From: Sphaerolaimus hirsutus
Taxonomy: Eukaryota; Nematoda; Chromadorea; Monhysterida; Sphaerolaimidae
NCBI GenBank assembly: GCA_964036195.1
Contig: OZ038458.1
Location: 13,033,832-13,097,831, forward strand
Direction of reading: 5' to 3'
DNA length: 64,000 nt
The notes beneath the pieces were generated by a model. The model saw only the letters and a list, made by a program, of their open reading frames with translations, was not told where the DNA came from and searched no databases. This document shows, piece after piece, positions 36,601-46,520 of the stretch. A program made the position numbers and the translations under genes. Numbering within the stretch: position 1 is the first letter of the stretch; every line of letters begins with the position of its first letter.

Positions 36601-39600
36601 GTTTATTACGGATAGAGAAAACATAATATAGCCATGAAATGGCTGTGGAGCCATGTGATAGCAATGCAGTGGGGTTTTTTTCTGTGTGTTATGTGTGTCG
36701 ACTTGTTATATAATATCGCCTTTGATCGAATGTTCGGGGTTCGACTACGAAAATTGGACATGGGATACGTGTTTAGGAGGTTACAAGAGAAGGTGAATAC
36801 ACTTAAATTGATACTTCATGCTTCAGACGCATGTGAATGGCTGCATTTTATTTACGGATTTATTGAAAACTTGAAGGTATAAATTTTGGCGTCAGAAACA
36901 AATTATGTACAAATAAATATAAATATGTACATGAAAGTGCTTATCAAAAACAAATCATACTTCTTAGGTGGAAAAAGTGTTGATAAATATTTTAAAAATA
37001 AATCGCCCTTGCAGCATCGGCAGGAGCGTCGCCGGGCGCTAGCAAGTCGCCCCAGAATAGGCCCGCAGCCGCATCAACCAGTCCGCAAGCACCAGCCGCT
37101 GCGTCGGTGCCGCCGCCGCCCTCCGAGTGCAGGCAGACCAAGCAGCTGGACTTCCTGTTGCGACGGCAGGCACAATTCAAGCAGGCCGCCATCGCGTCCA
37201 AACAACGCGGCGATTTGGATGCGGCGAAGCGCTATTTGTTGCAGGCCAAGGGACTGGACGAAATGATAGAAGCATCCAGGTGAGCAGCTTCAATTAAGGT
37301 GGACGTCTGCCAATAGCCCTGCACACCTAGTTGACAACGACACCAAATGTCAACTGGTTCCCATCCCAATTCAAAGCCCGCAACCCTGACAAATAACACT
37401 ACGCATTATTTTATTTATACACAGGTGATTTATACGTCGTGTCGGCCTTGTACATGGTCGGGCTGAAAAGTCCCCGGGCAGTGCGCGCCATTCACGCTAG
37501 GGGTAAGCTACGGTCATAAAATTTTAACACGTTAATATATCAGGTGTTTTGAGTTTTCACCCAAAATTTCGCCCCTCTAGCTCCACCCACTGCGGAACTG
37601 TGGGGGTTACAATTTCGGTCATTTTGTACTGATGTACAAATGGTGCTCTAGCTCAACGCTGCTTTAAGTTGTGATCATGAAACTTTGGCTAGTGTAAGCC
37701 ACCAGTGTTGGCAATGTGCCAGCACTAACCAACATTAGCTATGATATCATAAGCCTAGTCCATATTGCCATTACTGTCACTACTCTCACTACCAAATTCA
37801 TCATTCTGCCTCTACGGTTGGTCAATACAGGTTAATACAGGAGGCGTTTTTCATGCACACTGCTGTTGAACACAGGTAATGTGTCCACTACAGATTAGTA
37901 ATGAAACACAAATGAAATTTAATTGACATAATAATTTACTGCACATTTCAAAACAACATAAGAATCACTGCAATACAACATGATCTCAGATGATCACCAA
38001 AAACATCCATCACAGTTCTTACGTTTCTTGCACATCACCCTGATCTGCATATTAATTTTACCTTCATAGCAATGATGTTGATGAAAGTGTTGAATACTAT
38101 CAGCACATTGCCAACACTGGTGGCTTACACTAGCCAAAGTTTCATGATCACAACTTAAATCAGCGTTGAGATAGAGCACCATTTGTACATCAGTACAAAA
38201 TGACTGAAATTGTAACCCCCACAATTCCGCAGTGGGTGGAGCTAGAGGGGTGAAATTTTGGGTGAAAACTCAAAACACCTGATATATTTACGTGTTAAAA
38301 TTTTATGACCGTAGCTTACCCCTAGCGTGAATGGCGAGCACTGCCCGGGGACTTTTCAGCCCAACCATGTACATTGCACATACCGCAAAAAACACATTTG
38401 AAACACAGCTTCAATTGCTACATGATTCTAAACTGTTGCGTTTGAGCGTCGTTCGTGGGCTCGTCAGAAAGCTAGGAATGGGGATGGGAACTAGTTGACA
38501 TTTGGTGTCGTTTCGTTGTCAACTACTGTATGTAAGACCTAAGTCACCATCGTTTCTAGGTCTGGTCTCCCTGTGGATGTGCGCGCGCTGCCCGTGCCGC
38601 CGCAGGTGCGCACAACTGCAGCTCAGTTGCAACCGCAGTTATCGTTGGAAGCCGGCGGCAGCCCGCTGCAGTCCGCCGACACGCAGCAGCAGATATTTGC
38701 CACTTTGGAGGCGGACCTGATCACGCAGGTGCAGACTTGTGAGAGAAATCAAGAGTATTTTACGAGGCTCGGTAATGTGGCTGAGGTGAGGGTATTTAGT
38801 ATTTGATGCGTATCTGCATGTTTTTTCTCTCAAATATAGTGTTTTGAGTCTTCATTTTTGTCAATTTTTGTAATTTTTACATCCTGCTGCACATCGATTT
38901 CAGGTGACGAAATTCGAAGAGCTAGCGAAGGATGCCAAGCGAGATTTGATATCACTTCGGCAAAGTGCGCAGCGCGGTCGCCCGCCACCCGAGTGCGTTC
39001 CTTTCATCCAATTGAAAACGTGTTTGGCAGCGTGCCAAGTACATGCTGATGCGCAGGTTCCACTACGAGCGGCGCGGCATGCCCGTGCTCGACTGCAACC
39101 CCGACGTGGCCGACGACGACTTGGAGCTGGGCATCGTGCGCTGCGTGGCCGTCCGGCTGCCCGACGGTTACAAGGTGCGCCTGTGGGCGCCGCTGATCTG
39201 CAAAAAGCCCTTGGACGCTAACGCGGTGCGCAAATAGACACTTCTGCCGCGCCAAATCCGTGCTCGCTATATTCACTTCTGCCTTGCTTACCCGCTTCAT
39301 TGGAAAGTGCGCCGGATCTCAAGTACAAGCATTTTGAGTAGCTAGCAGTTGTTCACTAGGCTTATTTTTTATTCCTGATGATAATCAACATTCGCTGTGG
39401 TCATGTTCATTTAATCTACCATCCGTACGAAATCTCGGCTGGCCGCAGGAGGAGCACGGCGACCTCTACGTGCGTTTCGACTTTCCCTGGCCAGCCGAGG
39501 CGCACCAGACGGGCCGGACGCAGCGGGTATACACCAGCGCGTCGCCAGAGTTCAATGAGCGGCACAGGCTCCGGATAAGCAGGGCCACTAGACAGTTTGG

Positions 39601-40936
39601 CACTGTGGTCAAGAGGAGAGCTGTCAAGTTTGAGGTGTGTGTGTCAAGTAAAGTTGACCTCACCAGTGTCAACTGAATGTCAACTAAATAGCACAAAAAT
39701 GCTTAAAGCATCAGACCTAACGGAAACAATGAAAATTAAGTGTGCTCTATCTAGGGTTGGCCGATGCTTTTTTAAAAAAAACGTTTTTTTTTTAATACAT
39801 GACGTCCGAAATGTTTTTTTAAACATCGGCCGAAATTTTTAGTACTAAGCACTAGGTATTTTGCAAAATTTTTGCGCGCAAGCGCGCAATTTCACACACA
39901 AATTGACATTGGTGGTTGTTTTCATTGGTTTTGTTGCATTTTTAGTATCAAAACATCCATTTCTATGTGCTACCATGGGTAAATAAGCCGTCATATGTTG
40001 CTGTAATATATAATAGTGAGGTAATGTGCTTCCATGTACCTCCACGGTGTGTAACTTCACTCCCAAAGTAACAACTTCCTTTTATAACCTTGTTTGATCA
40101 CTTTTCCGTGCCAAACTTCATCTGAAGTCACGAACATTCTACTATAAGGCGATATACGAACATGTCAACAAAAAATGAATATTTTTGACACAAATCACCA
40201 CTTATAAAAAAACCTATCCCATGGCTCCACAGCCATTATATGGTCATATTGACCATCACAGAGTATTGCCACTGTCTGATATACCTATATATGTTGACAC
40301 AAGATCATATCTGGGAGCTTTAAAAAAAAACGTTTTTTTTATTTAAAAACGTTGTTGTTTTTAAAAAAAACATCGAGTTAAAAATAACGTTTTTTTCAAC
40401 CCTAGCTCTATCACATAGGAAAGCTTAAAACACACGATAAACCTAAATGTAAATAGTTGAATTTAGTTGACATGAATTTTGATGTCAACTAGTGTGTGTT
40501 CCCAAAAAAGCTTAGGGCCGGAAATTGCTCTTGCTTTGCCAGGAAGTTGTGTGAATGTATTTCCTAGAAATTCCCGTTTTTGGTATTCATACTACTGATG
40601 TGCGCTATGTAGGTGTGGCAGCGCGGCGGCTTTCTGCGCAGCGACAAGCTGTGCGGCGTGGCCGAACTGAAGCTGGCGCTATTGGAGGGCTCGTCCACCG
40701 TGCACCAATCGCTGCAGCTGCTCGAAGGCCGCAGAGCTATACCCGGCTCCAAGATAGAAGTCAGGCTGAGAATAAAGCAGTCATTCGGTGGCACGGGCGC
40801 CAGTGCCGCGGGCCAGAGCACTATGGTAAAGTGGCTGGTGATTGACCATCCGACTGTTGTCAGGCAGCCGGCTCCCCCGCAGCAGCAGAGGCGGTCACAG
40901 CAGCCAGTCAGGTTGCCTAGAATCCCGGCGCCTTGA
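27631..40936 (+). CDS. CC2D1: CC2D1 / lethal giant discs, 13 exons, 858 aa
   Basis: This protein binds CHMP4/Shrub and regulates ESCRT-III-dependent endosomal sorting, including Notch trafficking. Exons: 27631-27816, 28162-28293, 28582-28856, 28937-29067, 29155-29441, 30772-30918, 31194-31404, 37015-37279, 38560-38785, 38904-38992, 39057-39174, 39449-39634, 40613-40936; phases close at 859 codons. Four DM14 repeats are visible: about residues 157-220, 267-305 (LAAKKQGDLERAKQLLVKAK), 338-400 and 500-570 (SKQRGDLDAAKRYLLQAK). Several are followed by the LPxPP linker. The C2 domain follows (YVRFDFPWP; SASPEFNERHRL; WQRGGFLRSDKLCG). The protein ends soon after WLVIDH with a P/Q-rich tail, shorter than the human protein. 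Exon 7 contains an in-frame segment with a good internal acceptor; it is kept whole because only that version keeps phase into exon 8. Intron 7 is 5.6 kb of nested transposons. Confidence 0.93.
28028..28105 (-). repeat. tRNA-like sequence (SINE head or tRNA pseudogene)
   Basis: On the minus strand this reads as a cloverleaf-like unit. A 7-bp acceptor stem (GATCTGG with TCAGATC), a box A (GGTAGCATAGTGGTTAGTGG), an anticodon-like stem CTGGA/TCCAG and a strong T-arm GGGTTCGATTCCC (box B) are present. The anticodon loop has eight bases instead of seven and the D-stem is weak, so a working tRNA is unlikely. It lies in CC2D1 intron 1, antisense to the gene. A tRNA-derived SINE is the likely source. 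Confidence 0.6.
29485..30750. mobile_element. Large foldback with GGTGCCCAAGTA satellite arms
   Basis: Both sides consist of tandem GGTGCCCAAGTA units, some inverted (TACTTGGGCACC), separated by about 1 kb of unique AT-rich DNA. The outer tips GTTCCAACTGGGCG and GGCGCCGTTCCAACC are not clean inverted repeats, so the exact ends are uncertain. Embedded in it is a near-perfect hairpin at about 30094-30159 built on GGAGATACCCTGTTTCGAGT. It fills CC2D1 intron 5. The region at 49140-49790 carries the related unit GGTGCCCATGTA. Confidence 0.6.
30943..31146. mobile_element. MITE with TATACTCGGCGGACA ends
   Basis: The left end is TATACTCGGCGGACATC and the right end is GTCCGCCGAGTGTA, with inner inverted pairs AACCTACCATAACCCATC and GATTATGGTAGG. 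The flanking TA suggests a TA target duplication (Tc1/mariner-like). It ends less than 50 bp upstream of CC2D1 exon 7. Confidence 0.75.
31405..32555. repeat. Repeat remnants in CC2D1 intron 7, left part
   Basis: A CAGGG-family fragment with GGCGCC palindromes and TCCTGGATACGTCCCC lies at about 31920-32095. The rest is AT-rich with no coding signal. Confidence 0.4.
32683..34034. mobile_element. hAT-like MITE, TAGGGATGGCCGA ends (outer copy)
   Basis: It begins TAGGGATGGCCGAAAAAGG and ends with TTGGCCATCCCTA. Flanks are GTACACAC (32675-32682) and CTACACAC (34035-34042), a 7-of-8 match to a target duplication. The arms are T-rich with AACGTTTTTTTA-like units. It contains a second copy of itself at 32998-33656. 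Confidence 0.85.
32998..33656. mobile_element. hAT-like MITE, TAGGGATGGCCGA ends (inner copy)
   Basis: The ends are TAGGGATGGCCGAAAAAGG and CGGCCATCCCTA, with a perfect 8-bp duplication CTATTGAA (32990-32997 and 33657-33664). It is inserted in a copy of the same family. Relatives: 39752-40404, 52379-53380 and about 57530-58900. Confidence 0.92.
34402..34827. mobile_element. hAT-like MITE, CAGGGCCGTATCCAGG ends
   Basis: The ends are CAGGGCCGTATCCAGG and CCTGGATACGTCCCTG, with a perfect 8-bp duplication TGTGGCGG (34394-34401 and 34828-34835). It has G/C-tracts inside both ends and GGCGCC palindromes in the centre. It is the same family as 21559-21976, in CC2D1 intron 7. Confidence 0.92.
34890..37000. 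repeat. Long interspersed repeat, copy 1
   Basis: Blocks of this stretch recur in the same order at about 51060-57170. Shared blocks include CCGATGAGCGTGATTG with AGTAGCAACATCAGCATTTT, CACCCGATTCGATTC with GATATACAGTC, and GTAAGCCATTGCA. The second copy is broken up by several insertions. The nature of the parent element is unknown. A CGGGATC-arm element (about 35957-36396) is embedded. Confidence 0.6.
35957..36396. mobile_element. CGGGATC-arm foldback, second copy
   Basis: It runs from TAGGGTTCAAACGGGATCCC to CGTTTGAGCCCTA with tandem CCCGATCCCGATCC units in both arms. No 8-bp duplication is visible. It directly abuts a CAGGGACGTAGC sequence, so it may have inserted into the tip of another element. 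Confidence 0.7.
37317..38528. mobile_element. GTTGACAACGACACC-ended MITE with a nested foldback
   Basis: The outer inverted ends are AGTTGACAACGACACCAAAT with AACTGGTTCCCATCCC at the left, and the exact inverse GGGATGGGAACTAGTT with ATTTGGTGTCG and GTTGTCAACTA at the right. The middle is occupied by the long inverted repeat at 37446-38374. It lies in CC2D1 intron 8. Confidence 0.75.
37446..38374. mobile_element. Long inverted repeat, about 270-bp arms
   Basis: The left arm runs from about 37446 to 37715 and its reverse complement from about 38100 to 38374. Outer tips read TGGTCGGGCTGAAAAGTCCC and GGGACTTTTCAGCCCAACCA. The arms are nearly identical by eye, with a 380-bp spacer. The tip resembles mariner-type ends, but that is a weak guess. 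Transcribed within CC2D1, it would form a long RNA hairpin. Confidence 0.85.
39752..40404. mobile_element. hAT-like MITE, TAGGGTTGGCCGA ends
   Basis: The ends are TAGGGTTGGCCGATG and TTTTTTCAACCCTA, with a perfect 8-bp duplication GCTCTATC (39744-39751 and 40405-40412). T-rich arms carry AACGTTTTTTTT units. It is inserted in another GTTGACA-type repeat that spans about 39645-40500 in CC2D1 intron 12. Confidence 0.9.
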
Positions 40937-41120
40937 TCACGACATACATTAAGTCACTTTCCCGGTGGAGTGGTTTCTTTGTGAGAGATAACATTTATTT
41001 ACATAAATACCTACCGTATTTCCTCGAAATATCCCCCCTTTAAATACCCCCCCCCCCCCTTGAATTTACTCCCAGTCGAAATACCCCCCGTCGAAATACC
41101 CCCAGGTGGTACATCGTGTA
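40937..41120. repeat. CC2D1 3' flank with G-tract repeat fragment
   Basis: The CC2D1 3' UTR should begin here. ACCGTATTTCCTCGAAATAT followed by C-tracts at about 41010-41110 is a one-ended copy of the TACCGTATTT family. Confidence 0.45.
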
Positions 41121-41803
41121 TATGAAGGGTGTGCTTCTAAAAGTACCGATCTACAAATTTTTCAAATTTGAGTTAGGACCATTTTTGGGGTCCCCATAAA
41201 AATGCACTTCAAAAAAATATTTAATATGTGGGGGGTGCGAAATTCAATTTTGAGGTATGGGGGGTCGAAAAAGCAAAAAAATCGCAAAATACAGTTTTTG
41301 AAATTTTAAAAGTACCGATCTACGAGCTTTTGTATTTTTTAAAGTACCGATCTACACACATTTTTAAAAATTGTACTTCTAAATGTACCGATCTGCACTT
41401 TATTTTTTGTGCTTCTAAAAGTACCGATGTCAGCTCGGCATCATCAACAGCAAAAACTCAATTTGTGCTTTTTTACAATGGGTAAAAGTACCGATCTACA
41501 TCTATCTAATTTTGTGCTTTAAAATGTACCGATCTACATGCTATTACCTATTTGTTTCTTTAAAATGTACTGTACTACAAAAAATATGATTCACTTAATG
41601 TTATATAGCTAGTGTTATATGTATAAACAATGATTATACCCATGCATGTGGATACCCAATAATATGGCCGAAATACCCATACCCAAAATTCCCATACCCG
41701 ATACCCATGTATGGGTATTGCATACTCCAAACTTTCAATTGCGATTATCTCAAAATCGTTTTTTTGTAGATCGGTACTTTTAGAAGCACACCCTTCATAT
41801 ACT
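41121..41803. mobile_element. Foldback with AAAGTACCGATCTACA arms
   Basis: The ends are TATATGAAGGGTGTGCTTCT and AGAAGCACACCCTTCATATA. Tandem AAAAGTACCGATCTACA units fill both arms. The TA at each end is compatible with a TA target duplication. No coding frame is present. Confidence 0.75.
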
Positions 41804-43587
41804 CGGATGACATTACACAGTACATTTTTCCGGAGGAAACACTCCATTATAATGTCATCACTTTCGTCGCCATCATCATCTCTCGCCATCACGTTGTCTT
41901 CATGACATCATCACTTCGTCGTCATCACGCCTTCCGTAAGTTCTCGGCTGGCCGTATGCCAGCCCAAGACATAACTCCTATCTGTTTGTAGAGTATCGTG
42001 TCTGCCGAGTGTGCAATGTACATGATGTATTTATTGAGGCCTAATCTCATCGCAGCTATACATGGAGTAGTTGGTATAGGTAGCTAAAGTCGGCAGACGT
42101 ATCGCCCTACAAACATTTGCGTTAATCTCTCCAGTGGAGAGTGCATGACGGCATTAGGTATTGTGACGCAATATTTTAACGATTGGAATAGATCGGGTCA
42201 CGTATGAAAACTTGGCCCTTATCCCAGTTACCAGTTGCGTATTATAAAAATAAGTGTGAAAACTGAAAGTTAGCTAAAAATCGTTAAAATTTGCTTCGCT
42301 TTGCCAATTTCCACCTTCATAATCGCTATTTTTGTTTTTATACATGGTTATATAGCCATTGTGAGCCTATTTTATTCATATTAATAGCGGTTTCGAAATT
42401 TTGGCCGGCTGCCAAGTTCTCTTCTGTCGGAACGGAGCCAACGAATAAAAAATAAAATAAAAACAAAAACGGTAGTTTGAACGGTCAAATTCTTTATGAG
42501 CAACGTTGAAAATGTAGATAACTAGGGCGCGGCACGCACGGACGCAGCGAAACGTCCATTTTTCTTTTAATATGATTTTCTTTTTCAATTTCTGGCGTCC
42601 GCGTGGGACACAAGTTTCGTTGTTCGCTCTATTCACGAGCGAATTCTAACTCTCCGATTTTGTAGGGTGAAATGTCCGCCGACTTTATCTACGTTTGAAT
42701 GTTCTAATACGTTCCGTTTGGTGACGTTTATTACCAGTTTTTGTTAAGTGAAAGCCCATTCATTTCTACGATATTTATGAAAATTTCTGGCGGAATAATA
42801 AACCCCCTCGAATAAGCCCCCCTCGAAAACCCCCTAAATTTTCCACTCTGAAAAAATAAAGTACCTGGGGGTATTTCGAGGGAATACGGTACATCTATAA
42901 TGTGGACTGTGGAGGCATTATCGGCTAAGAAGGGCGTGTCCATAAGCAGCCAAGCAGCGGAATCACGTGTTGTCATAGCTTTCATATTTACCAGAGAATG
43001 GTTTATGAAACGTTATGTGTGTCAACGTAAAGATACTTCAGTGAACGGTGTCCACTGTCTCCACATTAATTCTGGATACGTTCTTCTTTGCGACAAAGCC
43101 ACAATTGTCATGTGTTAATGTGCCCGGTCTTATTCCATTCAAACGTACGGTGAACATATTTTTAAGTGACCTTGTTTTCTGACTAATAAATATAAATGCT
43201 AGTGATCGAAGTTAAAATGTTGTTTGTTTGTCAAGTGTCAAAAGTGAAAAACGTGTTTTCAAAAAAAGCGAAGATCATAACGGCTCTCATGTCGGCCCCC
43301 AGTGCTGTTCCAATTGCCATGAAACATTTGATGTATTGATCTGTGATTATCTGTGCCAGAATAATATTTAGAAGCATTTTATTGGGGATGTTTGCACTGA
43401 TTACTCAATGAAAGTTTCCCATACACACCTAAACATTCAGGATTATTTCCACAAAACTTGACTGCGGCTTTGTTTCCTGTGTTGCCCAGTCGCATCACTT
43501 TTCTTTTTGTCATTTTATACTTCGAAGGAGTTGCAAATGGTTCGATACTTTCAGCTAGCTGACTGATTTAGCCGTTCAGAGAAAAAC
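41804..43587. other. CC2D1-FCF1 intergenic region
   Basis: It contains a CGGCAGACG-type MITE remnant at about 41995-42105, an inverted fragment of the AACTTGGCAGCC repeat at about 42280-42430, and half of a TACCGTATTT G-tract element ending at about 42891. The FCF1 promoter must lie near the right end. No gene was recognised. Confidence 0.4.
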
Positions 43588-45851
43588 ATGGTAAGTTTGT
43601 GGGGTGTGTATACTGAGGTCTGCATATTCTCACTGCGACTGTGGTAGTGATGGAAAAGCGCCGTGGCACTTTTGGGGGTTGGCGCTATTTTGCTGTGGCG
43701 CCATTTTGCGCTGGCGCTTGACGCTGGGATTCGGAAAAGCGCCATGGCGCTTGGCGCCAACGCCCTGGCGCTCTTTCCATCACTAGGCGAGGGTAATACA
43801 CCTTTTCTCGACGCAGGGTCGGACGAAAAAGACTCAGAAGTTCCAGAAGAAGTTACTCGGCGTCAAGAAAATGATAAAACCCACCGACAGCAGGCTGTGA
43901 GTATTATTTAATATTAATCAGTGATGTGGTGCGCACTTTTTGGAAGAAATTTTTTTGGTTGTGTCCATCCTCTAACCCCAACATACTCGAGTGGCATCAA
44001 GATGCAAGGTACAAAAAGTGGGAACCAACAAAACTGTAGTGAACACCTAGCCTCTCATTTCACTATGGTGAAAAGTGCCAACTATTCTGCAGTCTAGTGT
44101 ATTTATAAAGGTAAGTATGTCTGTAAACGCTTATGCACCTCTGTTATTGTTTGAGTTTTATGTGTTTGCGTATGTTACAAACCATGCAATTTCATTAGGA
44201 TTTGTGGCGAAATAATAGAAAAACCTAATAAGCCCTCCTTGAATGAACCCCCTCCCTCAAAATTTACCCGAAAAATAATAAACCCTTTTGGGTTTTTACG
44301 AAGAAATACGATGCACTTCATAATACTTACGTGATCCGATTTTCCTATATCACAGAAAGGAAAGTGATCGCGTCGTGTGGAAGAAGAAAGAGGATCCGCA
44401 TGAGCTGAAAGTTAATCGGGTGTAAGTGATTGTTCTCATTAAATTTGAATGTCATTCATTGTTGCAAAGGCTGCATGCGAACTCAGACAACGAGTGTCCA
44501 GCGCCATGTTTCTGCACTACAACACGCAGCTGGGGCCGCCCTTCCACATACTCATCGACACCAATTTCGTCAATTTCTCCATCCAGAACAAAATTGACAT
44601 AATGACTGGCTTCATGGATTGTCTCTATGCGAAATGTTTGTTTAAAACGTGTAAATTGTTGGTGCCATCACTATGATGTAGAATGTTGTTGCTCATCGCA
44701 GGCATCCCGTACATTACCGATTGTGTTTTGGGAGAGTTGGAGAAGTTGGGGCAGAAGTTCAAAGTAGCGCTCAGGTGCGTATCTGTTATACACGTGTTTT
44801 GTTTGTTTTGATGTGTTGTGTTTCACTAGCGGAGACATTCTTTTGAAAAAGCGTTTTTTGAGAAAGATCACATCGTTATCGTATTCAGTATTGAATTCCA
44901 CCACTTTTTGTTTTATTTTCCTATGGTATTGAATTTTCTAGTGACTAGTATCTTTGCAAAGTTGTTCTATGTGACGCAGAATAATCAAGGACCCGCGGTT
45001 CGAACGGCTCACCTGCACGCACAAGGGCATCTACGCCGACGACTGCATTGTGCAAAGAGCTACGCAGGTGCCTCAAGCTTTATTGCCGTTTTTACTTGAA
45101 TAATTCCCCCCTGTTAGGCGAGTGAGGAAAAAATTATCCCCCCTCTAACAATTACCTCTTTGGGTATATGATTGATTTTTTGTGTCCATTATGAGCAAAA
45201 ATGGGAGATTATGTTGTTTATAATGCATATCTCATGAAATGAATGGATAGAAACATGCTTGAAGATTTAGACGAAAAAATAATCCCTCTTGAATAATCCT
45301 CCCTCGAATAGTCTCCCCCTCCCTCAAGAAAAGTCTGACGAAAAAAAACATTTCCTCGGGTGAATTATTCGAGTATATCCTTCTGGATTTTCAAACGTGA
45401 AATTGTCTACTCGCAGCACAAGTGCTACATCGTGGCGACGTGCGACAAGGATCTCAGAAGACGCTTGCGCAAAATTCCTGGCGTACCAATCATGTTCGTC
45501 CGCGCGCACAGGTTTGATCACACATCCGCTTTGAGTTTGCAGGGTTGGCGCTAGCCGAGATATGAGTGTTTTCAGGCTTTCTTGCTTTTGGCTGCCATTT
45601 TATTTATTATGCTGGAACTGCAAACTCGCTTTCACAATCGTAATAATCGTTTTCAAAATTTCTTGTTGGTCATTGTGGCGCCGAAAGAATGTTGGTGCAT
45701 AGGAAATGCTAAGGTTGCCATATCCAGACTGTTTTAACTTAATTAAATGTGTCAATAAGTGCCGTGTAAATTTCTTTTCGACGTTTGTTTTTCTCTGTGC
45801 AGGTACACAATCGAGCGGATGCCTGACGCTTACGGGGCTCCAAATTTCTAG
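43588..45851 (+). CDS. FCF1: FCF1 (UTP24) PIN-domain nuclease, 8 exons, 200 aa
   Basis: This is an endonuclease of the small-subunit processome that cuts pre-rRNA around the 18S 5' end in the nucleolus. Exons: 43588-43590, 43817-43896, 44356-44421, 44487-44635, 44702-44774, 44980-45067, 45417-45511, 45803-45851. Phases close at 201 codons. The protein begins [10 protein letters not shown] and continues with [20 protein letters not shown], carrying the PIN-domain catalytic Asp of the DTN motif at about residue 74. Then come [57 protein letters not shown] and the end [13 protein letters not shown]. Length matches the family (198 aa in human). Exon 1 holds only the initiator ATG, directly followed by the donor gtaagt. 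Intron 1 is mostly a TAGTGATGGAAA foldback. The last three exons are duplicated at 58993-60108. Confidence 0.95.
43645..43785. mobile_element. Foldback with TAGTGATGGAAAAGCGCC ends
   Basis: The ends are TAGTGATGGAAAAGCGCC and GGCGCTCTTTCCATCACTA, with GGCGCCA-type units between them. No 8-bp duplication is visible. It takes up most of FCF1 intron 1. The tip is shared with 57673-58453, which has GGTGCC instead of GGCGCC arms. Confidence 0.7.
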
Positions 45852-46190
45852 CGGGTTGCAGCAAAGCGTTGATCCATGCAAGTTCTGTGCAAGATCCATT
45901 ACATGGCAATTTGTCTTGATCGCGTATGTTATGTGTTCTGTCTAAATGTGTTTAAAAGCATATTCAGTAAGAATGATCATTTTATCTCATTTATTATTGG
46001 CCTTGTTGATTATGCAAGTAAAAAGCTGTTGCGAACTTTCGTTGACGTAATTGATATTTAAGGCATGAAAAAATTACGCGATAGTTATAAGATACAGAAA
46101 TTTCAGTAAGTACTGTGGGTAGACCAGGGAGCTCCTAGTTAGATTGCAAGGTTTAATACGCATCTTCTATTCAATCTTTTCAATCTACAC
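44905..46190 (+). repeat. Segmental duplication, copy 1 (FCF1 exons 6-8)
   Basis: This segment, from FCF1 intron 5 through about 340 bp past the stop codon, recurs in the same orientation at about 58915-60450. Both copies share intron sequence, the 3' flank (CCAGGGAGCTCCTAGTTAGA) and an AT/C-rich foldback in the intron between exons 6 and 7. Confidence 0.9.
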
Positions 46191-46520
46191 ATTACTTTCT
46201 ATGAAATACGGTATCTAGTAATATTCCATAATCTAATCGTAGTTATGCCTTGGAGTGTAAATATCATTCATTACCAGTTTCGAGCCTGTCTGAGATACTC
46301 TCGCCAACCTGGGTCAAGATCGGTATAGGTGCACGCTCTGCGTATCCCATCTTTGCGATACACGCAACCTGGTAATGTTTAGAAATAAGTTCAAGAGATG
46401 CTTGGTACCAACTTTCACATAAAAAAAAGAAAAATATTTATAATATATATTATTATAAAAATTTATCTCGCTTTTAAACTTCTTCTTTTTGGGACAAATC
46501 TTTTTAAAAAAATTAGCGTG
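46190..46520. other. Short intergenic stretch, nothing recognised
   Basis: This is AT-rich DNA between the end of the FCF1 duplication unit and the next transposon. No gene or repeat end was identified. Confidence 0.35.

Noticed and set aside
36886-37266. 126-aa plus-strand Arg-rich frame
   Set aside because: It overlaps CC2D1 exon 8 in the wrong frame; the DM14 frame is the real one.
37440-38380. Possible transposase gene inside the long inverted repeat
   Set aside because: The 380-bp spacer has only short frames with no DDE/DDD-type motif; the element is non-autonomous.
42731-43118. Open frames of 84 and 72 aa on opposite strands
   Set aside because: The minus frame overlaps a TACCGTATTT G-tract arm, and the plus frame has no recognisable motif or splice partner.
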